A stretch of 64,000 nt of DNA from Acidobacteriaceae bacterium (GCA_003132405.1 PKXQ01000079.1:1-64000), one strand, 5' to 3'. Positions 44,035-52,248 are shown, numbered from the stretch's first letter. Program-made: numbers and translations. The notes: generated from the sequence alone by a model not told the origin.

Positions 44035-44787
44035 ATGAATTTCGGCGTCTCTGGCGAGACGGTTCTTCTCTCTTTTCTGCTGATCCTTTTGGGTTCCAAT
44101 AAATTACCCGAGATCGGCCAACATGTCGCAGGACTCGTTCGCGAATCCCGGCGCGCCTCCCCAAGTTTCCGTTCCGCCCCTAGCCGCCTCCTGCTCCTGG
44201 CGTTCGCCTTCGTCGCTCTCGGCGCGACCTCAACCTTGGCGCACGCTCAAAGAATTGACGCCGCTGTCGGCGTCAGCGCGATCTTAGCCCCCGGAGCCAG
44301 TTCCGCGAGCAGCTCGGAGTACCCTGTATCGCTTAGCGGTGGCCTCTATCCCGGTCTAAGCGGCGATCTGATCTTCTGGCGCAATCTAGGCATCGGAGCC
44401 GAGCTCTACTGGCGCGCCTCCCAGGGCGTCAATTACGGCGGCAGCGTCGGCGTCAATTTCCGCCCGTTCTTTTACGACTTCAACGCCGTGTACTCGCCCA
44501 AACTCGCCAATCATACGTACCTCGAACTCGTCGGTGGCCTGGGCGGCCTCGATACTCGCTTTTACGAGTGCCCCGACTACGACTGCAATCTAGGCTACAG
44601 CCAGGGCGTCAATAGCTTCGCTCACTTCGATGTGGACTTCGGTGGCGGCGTCAAGTTTTACGCCAAGCGAGGCATCTTCATTCGTCCCGAAGCGCGCTAC
44701 TACTTCATCCTGAACGACACCAACTTCAGCTCCAACCACGCCGCCCGAGTCGGCATTTCAATCGGATACACCTTTGGAGCGCACTAG
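44035..44787 (+). CDS. Chimera of TatA/B N-terminus and outer-membrane beta-barrel
   Basis: The first 48 residues (MNFGVSGETVLLSFLLILLG then NKLPEIGQHVAGLVRESRRAS) copy the N-terminus of the TatA/B gene 0.95 kb downstream, including the membrane helix and hinge. After about residue 50 the frame runs without break into a second signal-peptide-like stretch (RLLLLAFAFVALGATSTLAHAQ) and then a beta-barrel that is paralogous to copy 1 (LSGGLYPGLSGDLIFWRNLG, NFRPFFYDFNAVYSPKLANHTYLELVGG). No ribosome site precedes the barrel part alone. The conserved FG of the Tat hinge reads LG. The likely origin is a tandem duplication with junctions inside tat and inside the barrel gene. The native product may be cleaved at AHA/QRI. 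Confidence 0.8.
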   Translation: MNFGVSGETVLLSFLLILLGSNKLPEIGQHVAGLVRESRRASPSFRSAPSRLLLLAFAFVALGATSTLAHAQRIDAAVGVSAILAPGASSASSSEYPVSLSGGLYPGLSGDLIFWRNLGIGAELYWRASQGVNYGGSVGVNFRPFFYDFNAVYSPKLANHTYLELVGGLGGLDTRFYECPDYDCNLGYSQGVNSFAHFDVDFGGGVKFYAKRGIFIRPEARYYFILNDTNFSSNHAARVGISIGYTFGAH

Positions 44788-44805
44788 CCCTCAATCTGAA
44801 TTTGT

Positions 44806-44866
44806 CATCAATTTAAATTTGTCATCCTGACCCTGAGCTCCGTCGAAGGGGAAGGACCTGCTGTTA
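44806..44866. repeat. GTCATCCTGACCCTGAGC...GAAGGACC repeat
   Basis: TTTGTCATCCTGACCCTGAG is followed by GAAGGGGAAGGACCTGC. A shorter variant is at 43889-43925 after copy 1 of the barrel gene, in keeping with duplication of the barrel and its flank. Confidence 0.6.
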
Positions 44867-44964
44867 GCGACCGCGAAAATATAACTGCCGTCGGCTTTGC
44901 TCCCGCCTTGTAACGCATTTGTCGTTTCTCGCGTGGCGAGTGGCCCATTCCCCCCGTCCCGCAT

Positions 44965-44970
44965 TATGAT
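44965..44970 (+). promoter_or_regulatory. -10 box of a possibly leaderless promoter (tatA/B)
   Basis: GCATTATGATAGGACC precedes ATG at 44977. TATGAT lies six bases upstream of the start, and AGGA is too close to work as a ribosome site, so a leaderless transcript is likely. The motif is shared with the duplicated 5' end at 44023. Confidence 0.5.
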
Positions 44971-44976
44971 AGGACC

Positions 44977-45405
44977 ATGAATTTCGGCGTCTCCGGCGAG
45001 ATGATCTTTCTGTTTCTTCTGGTGCTGATTCTTTTCGGCCCCAAGAAGATGCCCGAGATCGGACGCCAGGTCGCGCGCCTGCTCAACGAGTTCCGCCGCG
45101 CCTCCAACGAATTCCGTTCGCAGATTGAGTCCGAGGTCAATTCGCTCGACTCCAGCAGTGGTCGCGGAAGCTATGGCAGCTCTCGCCCCCAGATCATGCC
45201 GTCTTTGCAGGCTCCGCTAGGATCGCTGGCGAATCGCATCTTTAATCCTCCATCGCCTGAAAAGTTGCAGGCTGTCGAAGAGGCTGCCGCCGAAGACGCT
45301 GCCGTCAAGGCCGCTGCCGCTGAATCGGTCGCCCGCAACGCCGCCACCGAAGCCGCATCAGCTCCCGAGCCCTCCGCGGCTGCGAAAGTGGCGCCCGATG
45401 CCTGA
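44977..45405 (+). CDS. Sec-independent translocase subunit TatA/TatB
   Basis: This 142-aa protein has the standard TatA/B build. A short periplasmic start and one membrane helix (GEMIFLFLLVLILFG) lead to the conserved hinge FGPKKMPEIG, an amphipathic helix (RQVARLLNEFRRASNEFRSQIESEV) and a disordered Ala/Pro/Glu-rich tail. The long amphipathic helix and Glu-rich pattern lean toward TatB, but TatA of acidobacteria looks similar. It overlaps tatC by eight bases, so both are made together. Its 5' end is duplicated in the fusion gene upstream. Confidence 0.88.
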   Translation: MNFGVSGEMIFLFLLVLILFGPKKMPEIGRQVARLLNEFRRASNEFRSQIESEVNSLDSSSGRGSYGSSRPQIMPSLQAPLGSLANRIFNPPSPEKLQAVEEAAAEDAAVKAAAAESVARNAATEAASAPEPSAAAKVAPDA

Positions 45406-46216
45406 ATCGGCCATTTCCCCCCTAAACAATTCCGCCATCGACAAGAATAACGACGCGGAGCAAATGCCCTCCATGGGCTTCCTCGATCATCTCGAGGAAC
45501 TGCGCAAGCGCATCGTCTATTCCGTCATCGCCATCGCCGTCGGCTTCTTCGCCTGCTGGGGATACGCCGGCCGTATCTACGGAATCATGCAGCGCCCCAT
45601 CATGGACGCGCTCGCGCGCAACGGCCTGTCGGCCAAGCTCGTCTACGTCAATCCCACCGAGCCATTCAATCTCTATTTAAAAGTCGGAATGATGGCGGGC
45701 TTATTCGTCGCCTCGCCCTTCGTGCTCTACCAGCTCTGGTGCTTCATCTCGCCTGGCCTCTATCGCAACGAAAAGCGCTACGTGTTTCCCTTCATGCTCT
45801 CGACCATCGCTCTCTTTCTAGCCGGTGGATACTTCGGCTACAAAGTCGTTCTCCCGCAGGCGCTGGTCTTCCTCATCGGCTACGGCAAAGACTTTCAGCC
45901 GATGATCACGCTGACCGAATATAGCTCCCTATTTCTGACGCTGATCGTCGGCATGGGAATCATCTTTGAAATGCCGATCCTGGTATTTTTTCTCGCGCTC
46001 ATGGGCATCGTCAGCGCCGGATGGATGTGGCACAACATCCGCTATTCCATCCTGGGCATCTTCGTGGTCGCCGCCATAGTCTCGCCCACGCCCGATATTC
46101 TGAATATGTGTATCTTCGCTGCGCCCATGGTGGGTTTATATATGCTAAGCACCGGTATCGCCTACATCGTTCATCCCACGCAGCGCCAGAAGCGCGCGGA
46201 CAAGAAAAAGTCTTAA
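45398..46216 (+). CDS. tatC: Sec-independent protein translocase TatC
   Basis: This 272-aa protein has six membrane helices and the TatC signature MGFLDHLEELRKRIVYSVIAIAVGF. Its conserved Glu and first-loop residues bind the twin-arginine signal. PTEPFNLYLKVGMMAGLFVASPFVLYQLWCFISPGLYRNEKR, GYFGYKVVLPQALVFLI, and FEMPILVFFLALMGIVSAGWMW follow in the usual order. The overlap with tatA/B implies coupled translation. A Tat substrate, the multicopper oxidase at 47313, lies 1.1 kb downstream on the same strand. Confidence 0.95.
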   Translation: MPESAISPLNNSAIDKNNDAEQMPSMGFLDHLEELRKRIVYSVIAIAVGFFACWGYAGRIYGIMQRPIMDALARNGLSAKLVYVNPTEPFNLYLKVGMMAGLFVASPFVLYQLWCFISPGLYRNEKRYVFPFMLSTIALFLAGGYFGYKVVLPQALVFLIGYGKDFQPMITLTEYSSLFLTLIVGMGIIFEMPILVFFLALMGIVSAGWMWHNIRYSILGIFVVAAIVSPTPDILNMCIFAAPMVGLYMLSTGIAYIVHPTQRQKRADKKKS

Positions 46217-46322
46217 TCACGGGGGACACAGAGGATCATAGGGAAAATCATGAAAAGACCCGCAGCAAAAACTGCAATCCGCAAAGCCTTTCCCCGTGTT
46301 TCCCTGTGCCCCCCGTGGTTAA
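46215..46322. repeat. Inverted pair of CACGGGG(G)ACACAG-type repeats around the M28 start
   Basis: AATCACGGGGGACACAGAGG (46215-46234) is answered by the inverted CCCGTGTTTCCCTGTGCCCC plus CCGTGGTT (46294-46320). The second arm lies inside the signal-peptide coding region of the M28 gene. Related sequences occur at 23781-23812 and 50534-50562. Confidence 0.6.
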
Positions 46323-47224
46323 TACTTTGCCTTTGCTTTTTTATAGCCGTGGCAGGAGCCACAGCCACCGCTGCCCGAGCCGAAAACGCCCCGCTCCCCC
46401 ACATCGACGCCACGCGCGCCTTCCAATACACCCGCGAAGTCACCGCCTTCGGCCCCCGCTACATGGGCAACGAAAATCACAAGAAGCTAGAGCGCTACAT
46501 CGTCGACCATCTCAAAGGCGACCAGGTCGAAGACGACGCATTTACCGCCGACACGGTAGAAGGGAAGTTCGCCGTCCGCAACATCATCGCCAAATTTCCC
46601 GGCACCAAAGATGGCATCATCGTCATCCTCGGCCACTACGACACCAACTACCCGCTGCGCAATATTGGATACGTAGGCGCGAATGACGGCGGCTCTTCCA
46701 CCGCCATCCTCCTCGAGTTCGCAAATCAGCTGCGCGTCGCGCCCGGCAAGAAGCGCGACGGCTACAGCGTCTGGCTCGTCTGGACCGACGGCGAAGAAGC
46801 CGTCCGAAAATGGTCTGACACCGACAGCCTCTACGGCACGCGCCATCTAGCCGAGCGCTGGGAAAAAGACGGCACCCTCAAAAAAATTAAAGCGCTGATG
46901 GTCATGGACATGATCGGCGATGCCGACCTCGACATCCTGCGCGACAGCAACGGCACGCCCTGGCTGCTCGATCTCATCTACTCCGCCGCCGAGCGCCTCG
47001 GCTACCAATCCCACTTCTACGCCATGCAGGGCCCCGTCGAAGACGATCACCTGCCTTTCGTCAAACGCGGCGTGCCGAGCGCCGACGTGATCGATCTCGA
47101 CTACGGTTACAACAATGTCTTCCACCACACCGCCCAAGATACTATTGACAAGCTAAGCCCCAAGAGCGAGGAGATTGCAGGCGACACGATTATGCTAACC
47201 ATCCAGATGCTCGATCAGCGCTAG
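46250..47224 (+). CDS. Secreted M28 family enzyme, glutaminyl-cyclase-like
   Basis: This 324-aa protein has a signal peptide (hydrophobic LILCLCFFIAVAGATATAARA). The M28 zinc motifs follow: LGHYDTNY, GANDGGSSTAILLE (Zn Asp), and DGEEAVRKWSDTDSLYGTRHLAERW (Glu pair). Next come DMIGDADLDI, EDDHLPFVKRGVPSADVIDL and NNVFHHTAQDTIDKL (Zn His). The DGEEA..W...DSLYGTRHLA block is the mark of animal-type glutaminyl cyclases, which form N-terminal pyroglutamate, rather than general M28 aminopeptidases. The enzyme is thus probably a periplasmic glutaminyl-peptide cyclotransferase. It starts 33 bp after tatC. A DGSS-type aminopeptidase is the alternative. Confidence 0.85.
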   Translation: MKRPAAKTAIRKAFPRVSLCPPWLILCLCFFIAVAGATATAARAENAPLPHIDATRAFQYTREVTAFGPRYMGNENHKKLERYIVDHLKGDQVEDDAFTADTVEGKFAVRNIIAKFPGTKDGIIVILGHYDTNYPLRNIGYVGANDGGSSTAILLEFANQLRVAPGKKRDGYSVWLVWTDGEEAVRKWSDTDSLYGTRHLAERWEKDGTLKKIKALMVMDMIGDADLDILRDSNGTPWLLDLIYSAAERLGYQSHFYAMQGPVEDDHLPFVKRGVPSADVIDLDYGYNNVFHHTAQDTIDKLSPKSEEIAGDTIMLTIQMLDQR

Positions 47225-47312
47225 CGCGGCGCGATCGCGCGAAGCGCCGCCGCGCCAACTGGCTTGCGGCTAAATCAGACTGCGACCGCAAATGCGATCG
47301 CAATCTCATGCT

Positions 47313-48665
47313 ATGCAACGCAGAAAATTTCTATCACTCGTCGGGACTGCTGCTTGCGTCGAACTGGCGCGGCGTATGGGTCTCGAAGCCGCCACTGACA
47401 ATTCAAAACCCGACCTGACCATTCGCATCTCCGAGGTCGAGATCGAAGTCGCGCCGCGGAAGATAATCAAAACGACGGGATACAACGGCTCGGCTCCCGG
47501 CCCCGTCTTGCGCCTGCGCGAGGGCCAACCTGTCACCGTCGAGGTCATCAACGAAACGAAAACTCCGGAGTTGGTCCATTGGCACGGCCTCTTCGTTCCT
47601 TCCGAAGTCGATGGCTCCGAGGAAGAAGGCACGCCGATGGTGGCCGCCGGCGGCGTCCGTCAATATTCTTTCGTCCCGCGTCCCTCGGGGACGCGCTGGT
47701 ATCACAGCCACGTTCATGCCGGCCGCGACATGAAACGCGCGACTTACACTGGTCAGTTTGGATTCCTCTACATTGAGCCAAAAGAAGAGCCCGGCCAGTA
47801 CGACGCTGAGGTCTTTCTGGCGCTGCACGGCTGGGACGCCTATCTGAGCAGCCAGGGCGGAGACGGCAGTCTGGAAGCTACCTATCCCGCCTACTCCATG
47901 AATAGCCATGCGCTCGGGTCAGGCGACCCGGTGCGCGTGAAAGAAGGGCAGAGAGTTCTTTTCCGCATCCTGAACGCCAACGCCACCGAACAGCACCGCA
48001 TCGCCTTGCCCGGCCACAAATTCAAAATAGTCAGCCTCGACGGCAACGCCGTCCCAGTTCCGCGCGAAGTGGACGCAATCGAGATGGGTCCCGCCGAGCG
48101 CGTAGACGCCGTCGTCACCATGAACAATCCAGGTGTCTGGATTCTGGGCGAGGCGAACGATCAAACAAGAAAAGATGGCCTCGGCGTCGTAGTCGAATAT
48201 GCCAACCGCAGCGGCGCGCCGCAGTGGATCGCCTCCGCAAATACTCCGTGGGATTACACAATATTCGGCCGCGAAGCGGAGACCCCAGAGCCCGCCGGTG
48301 GCGTCGTCCCCTTAGTCTTCCGCAAGAAATTTGCCGGCAATCGCTGGGTCGATAACTGGACCATCAACGGCAAATCGTTCCCCAAAACCGATCCCATCCG
48401 CGTCCGCGCTAATAAGCGTTACCGCCTTCGCTTCGATAACCAAAGCGACGAATCACACCCGGTTCACCTGCACCGCCATAGCTTCGAAGTGACGAGGTTC
48501 GCCGGCAAAGCGACCGCTGGTGTCGTGAAAGATGTAGTGGTGGTGCCCGCCAGAAAGCAAGTTGAAGTGGATTTCACAGCGGACAATCCCGGCCCAACCC
48601 TGTTCCATTGCCATCAGCAGTTGCACATGGACTACGGCTTCATGACCATGCTGCAATACATTTGA
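47313..48665 (+). CDS. Tat-exported multicopper oxidase
   Basis: This 450-aa protein begins MQRRKFLSLVG, a twin-arginine signal (RRKFLS). It has the three cupredoxin domains of laccase-like oxidases. All copper motifs are present: HWHG (type 3), WYHSHVHAG, HPVHLHRHSFEV and HCHQQLHMDYGFM (type 1 Cys with His and axial Met). It should oxidise metals or phenolics in the periplasm, reducing O2 to water. CueO/LMCO-like function is likely, but no Met-rich loop typical of CueO is seen. It lies 90 bp after the M28 gene and 1.1 kb from tatC, so the exporter and its cargo sit side by side. The ATG at 47313 is used. Confidence 0.9.
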   Translation: MQRRKFLSLVGTAACVELARRMGLEAATDNSKPDLTIRISEVEIEVAPRKIIKTTGYNGSAPGPVLRLREGQPVTVEVINETKTPELVHWHGLFVPSEVDGSEEEGTPMVAAGGVRQYSFVPRPSGTRWYHSHVHAGRDMKRATYTGQFGFLYIEPKEEPGQYDAEVFLALHGWDAYLSSQGGDGSLEATYPAYSMNSHALGSGDPVRVKEGQRVLFRILNANATEQHRIALPGHKFKIVSLDGNAVPVPREVDAIEMGPAERVDAVVTMNNPGVWILGEANDQTRKDGLGVVVEYANRSGAPQWIASANTPWDYTIFGREAETPEPAGGVVPLVFRKKFAGNRWVDNWTINGKSFPKTDPIRVRANKRYRLRFDNQSDESHPVHLHRHSFEVTRFAGKATAGVVKDVVVVPARKQVEVDFTADNPGPTLFHCHQQLHMDYGFMTMLQYI

Positions 48666-48747
48666 CGAAGTAGCTTTCTCGCACGCAGAAGGGTAAAATT
48701 GCGCTCCTCGCATAGGCAGGCGTAGTTTGGCTTCTCTGGAGTCGACC

Positions 48748-49377
48748 ATGAAGCGAATTTCGTTACTTGGTCTTTGTCCGATGCTGTTGTCGATGGCTGC
48801 TTGGGCAGACATCGTTAATCTAACCAATCAGTTTGGATCCGTTACCGTCACTAACGCTGGAATCGATATCACGCGGTCGGAACTTACGGGCTTCGGCTTG
48901 AACTGGAGAAAAGCGCCTCCTGGACACCGCCTCGGCTCGATCAGCTTTTCGACGGGCGCTCTCCTTAGTGGCACTCTCTTTGGCGGCGGAACATTTTCCA
49001 GCAATGACTCCAGCTTCGTCGCCACTGGTTTAGGCAAATTCGGTGTGCCCAAAGGAGCGATCTTTAGCGGTAGTTTCGCAGGCCCTATCACTTGGACATT
49101 AGAAAGCCACACCGGCAACAACTATGTCTTTTTTCTCAGCGGCAATGTGGAGGGAACGCTCTACAACGGCCGACAGGTGGTCGGAGGCACGGAGCAGACT
49201 GTTTATGTGAATCAGAACTCTTGGAACCAGAACCACGGCGGTAGTCTACTTAGCGGCAGGACGGGCATAGGCGCTACGCCCATTCTGTGGCCTGAACCCG
49301 ACACATTGTTATTGTCCACCACAGGCGTCGCCATCATGATTGCCGCAACCTGGCGGCGCAGACGCATACGGGCGTAA
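48748..49377 (+). CDS. PEP-CTERM sorted secreted protein
   Basis: This 209-aa protein has a signal peptide (MKRISLLGLCPMLLSMAAWA). A beta-rich Gly/Ser/Thr body follows. The C-terminal tripartite signal is WPEPDTLLLSTTGVAIMIAA followed by TWRRRRIRA, with the PEP motif, hydrophobic helix and Arg cluster read by exosortase. It is therefore predicted to be processed and anchored or released at the cell surface, perhaps with exopolysaccharide. No exosortase gene is in the window. The central body matches no family I know. GGAG lies five bases before the ATG at 48748. It ends 20 bp before the convergent MBL gene. Confidence 0.78.
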   Translation: MKRISLLGLCPMLLSMAAWADIVNLTNQFGSVTVTNAGIDITRSELTGFGLNWRKAPPGHRLGSISFSTGALLSGTLFGGGTFSSNDSSFVATGLGKFGVPKGAIFSGSFAGPITWTLESHTGNNYVFFLSGNVEGTLYNGRQVVGGTEQTVYVNQNSWNQNHGGSLLSGRTGIGATPILWPEPDTLLLSTTGVAIMIAATWRRRRIRA

Positions 49378-49396
49378 CCTGACGAGTTCCCGCTCC

Positions 49397-50308
49397 TCAG
49401 AAGAACCGCGTGATGCCCTCTTCGAGCACCACCACTTTGTCTTTCACGCCAGCCTTCGCCGCTTCGCGCTCCAATAATTGCAAAGGTTCATCGATGGGCT
49501 CGTGCGACAGCCGGAACGTCCCATAATGCATCGGGACCATCCAGCGCGCATGCAGATCAAGAAAGGCGCGCGTAGCGTCCGCAGGGCTGGTATGCACGTT
49601 GCGGAATTGCGGCGGGTTATATGCTCCGATCGGCAGCAGCGCCAGTTCCGGTGAAAGTCGCTCCCCGATCTCGCGAAAGCCGGCAAAATAAGCGGTGTCT
49701 CCCGCGTGATAAACAGAATGCTTGCCGCTGCGCAGCACATACCCGCCATAGCCACGATGCGAATCTTTCAGAATGCGCGCTCCCCAATGGCGCGAGGGCA
49801 CGTGCGTGATGTCAAGTGCGCCGTGGCGATATGTGTTCCACCATTCGAGTTCGACAATCTGCTCATAGCCCAGATCGCTGACCAGATCAAAGAGATGATG
49901 CGGCACCACCAAAGTGGGCGCGGTTCCCGTCGCACGCCGCGTCTGCCTTGCAATGGTTCTCAACGATTGGCGATGCAGGTGATCGAAATGCGCATGCGTC
50001 ACGAGCACTACATCAGTGGGCGGCAGATCGCGCAGATTCAATCCCGGTTGGCGTAGCCGCTTGAGCACGAAGAGCCAGCGGGCAAAGTTAGGATCGATGA
50101 CCACGTTCAATCCGCCAATTTGCAAAAAGAAGCTGGAATGCCCAATAAACGTTACGCCGAGTTGGCCATTTGAAACCAATTTCGGCTTGTGCGTCTCACC
50201 GGTGCGCGGAGTGACCGCGGAATGCCGCACCAGTTGCGTGAACTGTCCCGCTCGCTTGCGCAAGGCTCGATTTTTCAGGGAAGACTTGATCGTCACTTCA
50301 ACCTGCAA
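49397..50308 (-). CDS. MBL-fold metallo-hydrolase, NAPE-PLD/UlaG-like
   Basis: This 303-aa protein has the metallo-beta-lactamase fold: GVTFIGHSSFFLQIGGLNVVIDP, the Zn motif VTHAHFDHLHRQSL, VPSRHWGAR, VYHAGDTAYFAGFREIG (the bridging Asp) and PMHYGTFRLSHEP (final His). The RHWGAR...AGDTAYF and HYGTF..SHEP blocks are typical of NAPE-PLD-like and UlaG-like phosphodiesterases. It is cytoplasmic; the first 40 residues are basic without a signal. The open frame starts with TTG and a GTG four codons later is possible. The substrate is unknown. Confidence 0.86.
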   Translation of the reverse strand: MQVEVTIKSSLKNRALRKRAGQFTQLVRHSAVTPRTGETHKPKLVSNGQLGVTFIGHSSFFLQIGGLNVVIDPNFARWLFVLKRLRQPGLNLRDLPPTDVVLVTHAHFDHLHRQSLRTIARQTRRATGTAPTLVVPHHLFDLVSDLGYEQIVELEWWNTYRHGALDITHVPSRHWGARILKDSHRGYGGYVLRSGKHSVYHAGDTAYFAGFREIGERLSPELALLPIGAYNPPQFRNVHTSPADATRAFLDLHARWMVPMHYGTFRLSHEPIDEPLQLLEREAAKAGVKDKVVVLEEGITRFF

Positions 50309-50698
50309 TCTTCAACCGGTCCCCGACTCGAACGCAGCCGAGGCGGACCATGAATACTCTGATCCTGCAACGATTATCGACTTTTTTGTCCATAGTCTCT
50401 AGTGCATCTTAGATGCCGGGACCTGCGACATCGACCCGCGTCTATATCGTTTTGTCGCCCGCCAACCCCTCCCTGGCGCTCTACATCCTACCTCAGCCGC
50501 GTAATACGGCGGATTGGAGGCATTTTGAACCAGTCCCCGTGCACCCTGTGTCCCCGGTGGTAAAACTCTTCACCTAATCAATCGAAATATCGACGACCGT
50601 ACTTGACCGCCGCTTTGCTCGTCATATTAAATCCAAAGCGTGGGCCATTCATCAAAACTAGCAGAGTCCAAAAGAAAATCTCCGAAGGAGTAATCTTC
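50309..50698. other. Intergenic region with a CCTGTGTCCCCGGTGGT repeat
   Basis: No gene is seen. A degenerate copy of the CTCCGTG/CACGGAG dispersed repeat lies at 50534-50562. GAAGGAG at 50684-50690 is the ribosome site of the next gene. Confidence 0.45.
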
Positions 50699-51592
50699 AT
50701 GCGCGTCGCTTTTTTAGGTCTGGGAATCATGGGCCGTTCCATGGCCGCCAATTTAGTCAAGGCCGGCCACGAAGTCTCCGTCTGGAATCGCACCAGCGGC
50801 AAAGACAAAGAAGTAGAAGGCGCGCGCACCGCCTCTTCTCCCGCCGATGCGGCGAAGGGCGTCGAAGCAGTGTGGATGTGCGTCTCCGACACGAAAGCAG
50901 CCGAATCCGTTTTGTTCGGCCCTAACGGCGTCAGCGATTCGCTAGCCGAAGGCATGATCATCGCCGACTCCAGCACCATCTCTCCGGCCGCGACGTTGCG
51001 CTTCGCCGAGCGCGTTAAAGCGAAGGGCGTTGCTTACGTCGACGCTCCCATGACCGGCTCGAAGATCGCAGCCGCCGCTGGCAGCCTCATCTTCATGGTC
51101 GGAGGCAACGACGCCGCGCTCGCCCGCCTTCAACCGCTCTTTCAAGCCATGGGCAAGCAGGTCTTCCACATGGGCGAAACCGGCAAGGGACAAGCCACCA
51201 AACTCGCCATGAATCTGCAGATCGCGATGATCTTCGAAGGCTTCGCCGAAGCGCTCACCTTAGCCTCGAAGCTAGGAGTCGACATAGAAAAAATGCTGCC
51301 GCTGATTCAGGCGTCGATGGTCCGTTCCGGAGTGGTCGAATATAAAGCTCCATTTATTTTGCAGCGCGACTTCTCGCCAAACTTTCCTTTGCGCCTGATG
51401 CTGAAAGATATTCGCCTCGCCCTCGATGCCGCCAAAGAATCCCGCGTCCGCCTCCCCGGCCTCGAAGCCGTAGAAGAGGTCTACGACGTAGCCGCCGAAG
51501 AAGGCCAAGGAGACCTAGACTACGCGGCAACGCTGATGCTGCTCGAAAAATGGGCTGGAGTCGAGGTGAAGGCCGCGGCTAAAGCTAGCTAA
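50699..51592 (+). CDS. NAD(P)-dependent beta-hydroxyacid dehydrogenase (HIBADH/GLYR family)
   Basis: This 297-aa protein has the full HIBADH layout. The Rossmann start is MRVAFLGLGIMGRSMAANLV, the substrate-binding loop is DAPMTGSKIAAAAGSLIFMVGG, and the catalytic Lys lies in GKGQATKLAMNLQIAM. The C-terminal helical domain reads FSPNFPLRLMLKDIRLALDAAKE. Enzymes of this group reduce glyoxylate, tartronate semialdehyde or succinic semialdehyde, or oxidise 3-hydroxyisobutyrate. A glyoxylate or tartronate-semialdehyde role would fit with the glycerate 2-kinase nearby, and a 3-hydroxyisobutyrate role with the mutase. GAAGGAG precedes the ATG. Its stop overlaps the end of the convergent gene by four bases. 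Confidence 0.88.
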   Translation: MRVAFLGLGIMGRSMAANLVKAGHEVSVWNRTSGKDKEVEGARTASSPADAAKGVEAVWMCVSDTKAAESVLFGPNGVSDSLAEGMIIADSSTISPAATLRFAERVKAKGVAYVDAPMTGSKIAAAAGSLIFMVGGNDAALARLQPLFQAMGKQVFHMGETGKGQATKLAMNLQIAMIFEGFAEALTLASKLGVDIEKMLPLIQASMVRSGVVEYKAPFILQRDFSPNFPLRLMLKDIRLALDAAKESRVRLPGLEAVEEVYDVAAEEGQGDLDYAATLMLLEKWAGVEVKAAAKAS

Positions 51593-52248
51593 TCACCTCC
51601 AAGTGCCAAACCGGTTGCACCGTAGACTCCACGTGGGGTGCGCCACTTCTCGCGGTTTTCGAGAAGTGGCCCTCGCGACTGCCGACTTCGCTTCACTCTA
51701 CCCGCAAACCCGATCGCACAAATCAGCTTGCGCTCTTCACAGGCCTGGATGGATCCGGGCGGAAGAGTTTCTTCGCCGCTCTCGTTTGTAGGCTTGCTGT
51801 CTTCCGAACTCTTGCTCGCGACGCTTTCGCACTCCGAACTATCGCTTACAGTTTCGTCTTCGACGGGGGCGGCGATGGGAATTTTAAATTCAGTTTCGAA
51901 ATCGGTGACAACCTGCTCGGGCTGGGGCTTTTCGAGTTCCACGCGCTTGAGATTGGAGGAGGCGATCTGGAGAGCATAGAGCAGGAGGCTGGCAGTTTTC
52001 CGTTCGATTCTTTTTTGCAAGAGCATCTGCATGACGCGGCGGACGACGGCCTGAATGGAGTGCGCATCTTCGAAATATGGCAGGACGACGTCGCCGGTCG
52101 CGTACTCACCTTCGGAGTAACATTCGACGGGGCATGGCCGTTCCTTGTGATGGTAGAAACAAAACTTCTTGTCGCGGAGAGCGGGTGAACCACATTGAGT
52201 TCCGTTGACCTTGATGTGGCGGCAACGGGGTGCTGCGTAAGATGACAT
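51589..52248 (-). CDS. Cys/His-rich protein of an acidobacterial family, repeat-extended C-terminus
   Basis: This 219-aa protein starts with a Cys/His cluster, CRHIKVNGTQCGSPALRDKKFCFYHH, that should bind zinc. A helical region (HSIQAVVRRVMQMLLQKRIERKTASLLLYALQIASSNL) and a Ser/Glu-rich acidic region follow. Proteins with this head occur in many copies in acidobacterial genomes, and no function is known. The last 30 or so residues (SRGPLLENREKWRTP and on) are encoded by the hairpin repeat at 51642-51670, so the original stop may have been lost by repeat insertion. The gene is preceded by a 300-bp gap. Confidence 0.72.
   Translation of the reverse strand: MSSYAAPRCRHIKVNGTQCGSPALRDKKFCFYHHKERPCPVECYSEGEYATGDVVLPYFEDAHSIQAVVRRVMQMLLQKRIERKTASLLLYALQIASSNLKRVELEKPQPEQVVTDFETEFKIPIAAPVEDETVSDSSECESVASKSSEDSKPTNESGEETLPPGSIQACEERKLICAIGFAGRVKRSRQSRGPLLENREKWRTPRGVYGATGLALGGD
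51642..51670. repeat. Hairpin repeat GCCACTTCTCG...CGAGAAGTGGC, copy 2
   Basis: Identical 11-base arms to 26537-26565 with loop CGGTTTT. Here the repeat is part of the coding sequence of the Cys/His-rich protein (residues LLENREKW). Confidence 0.8.
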
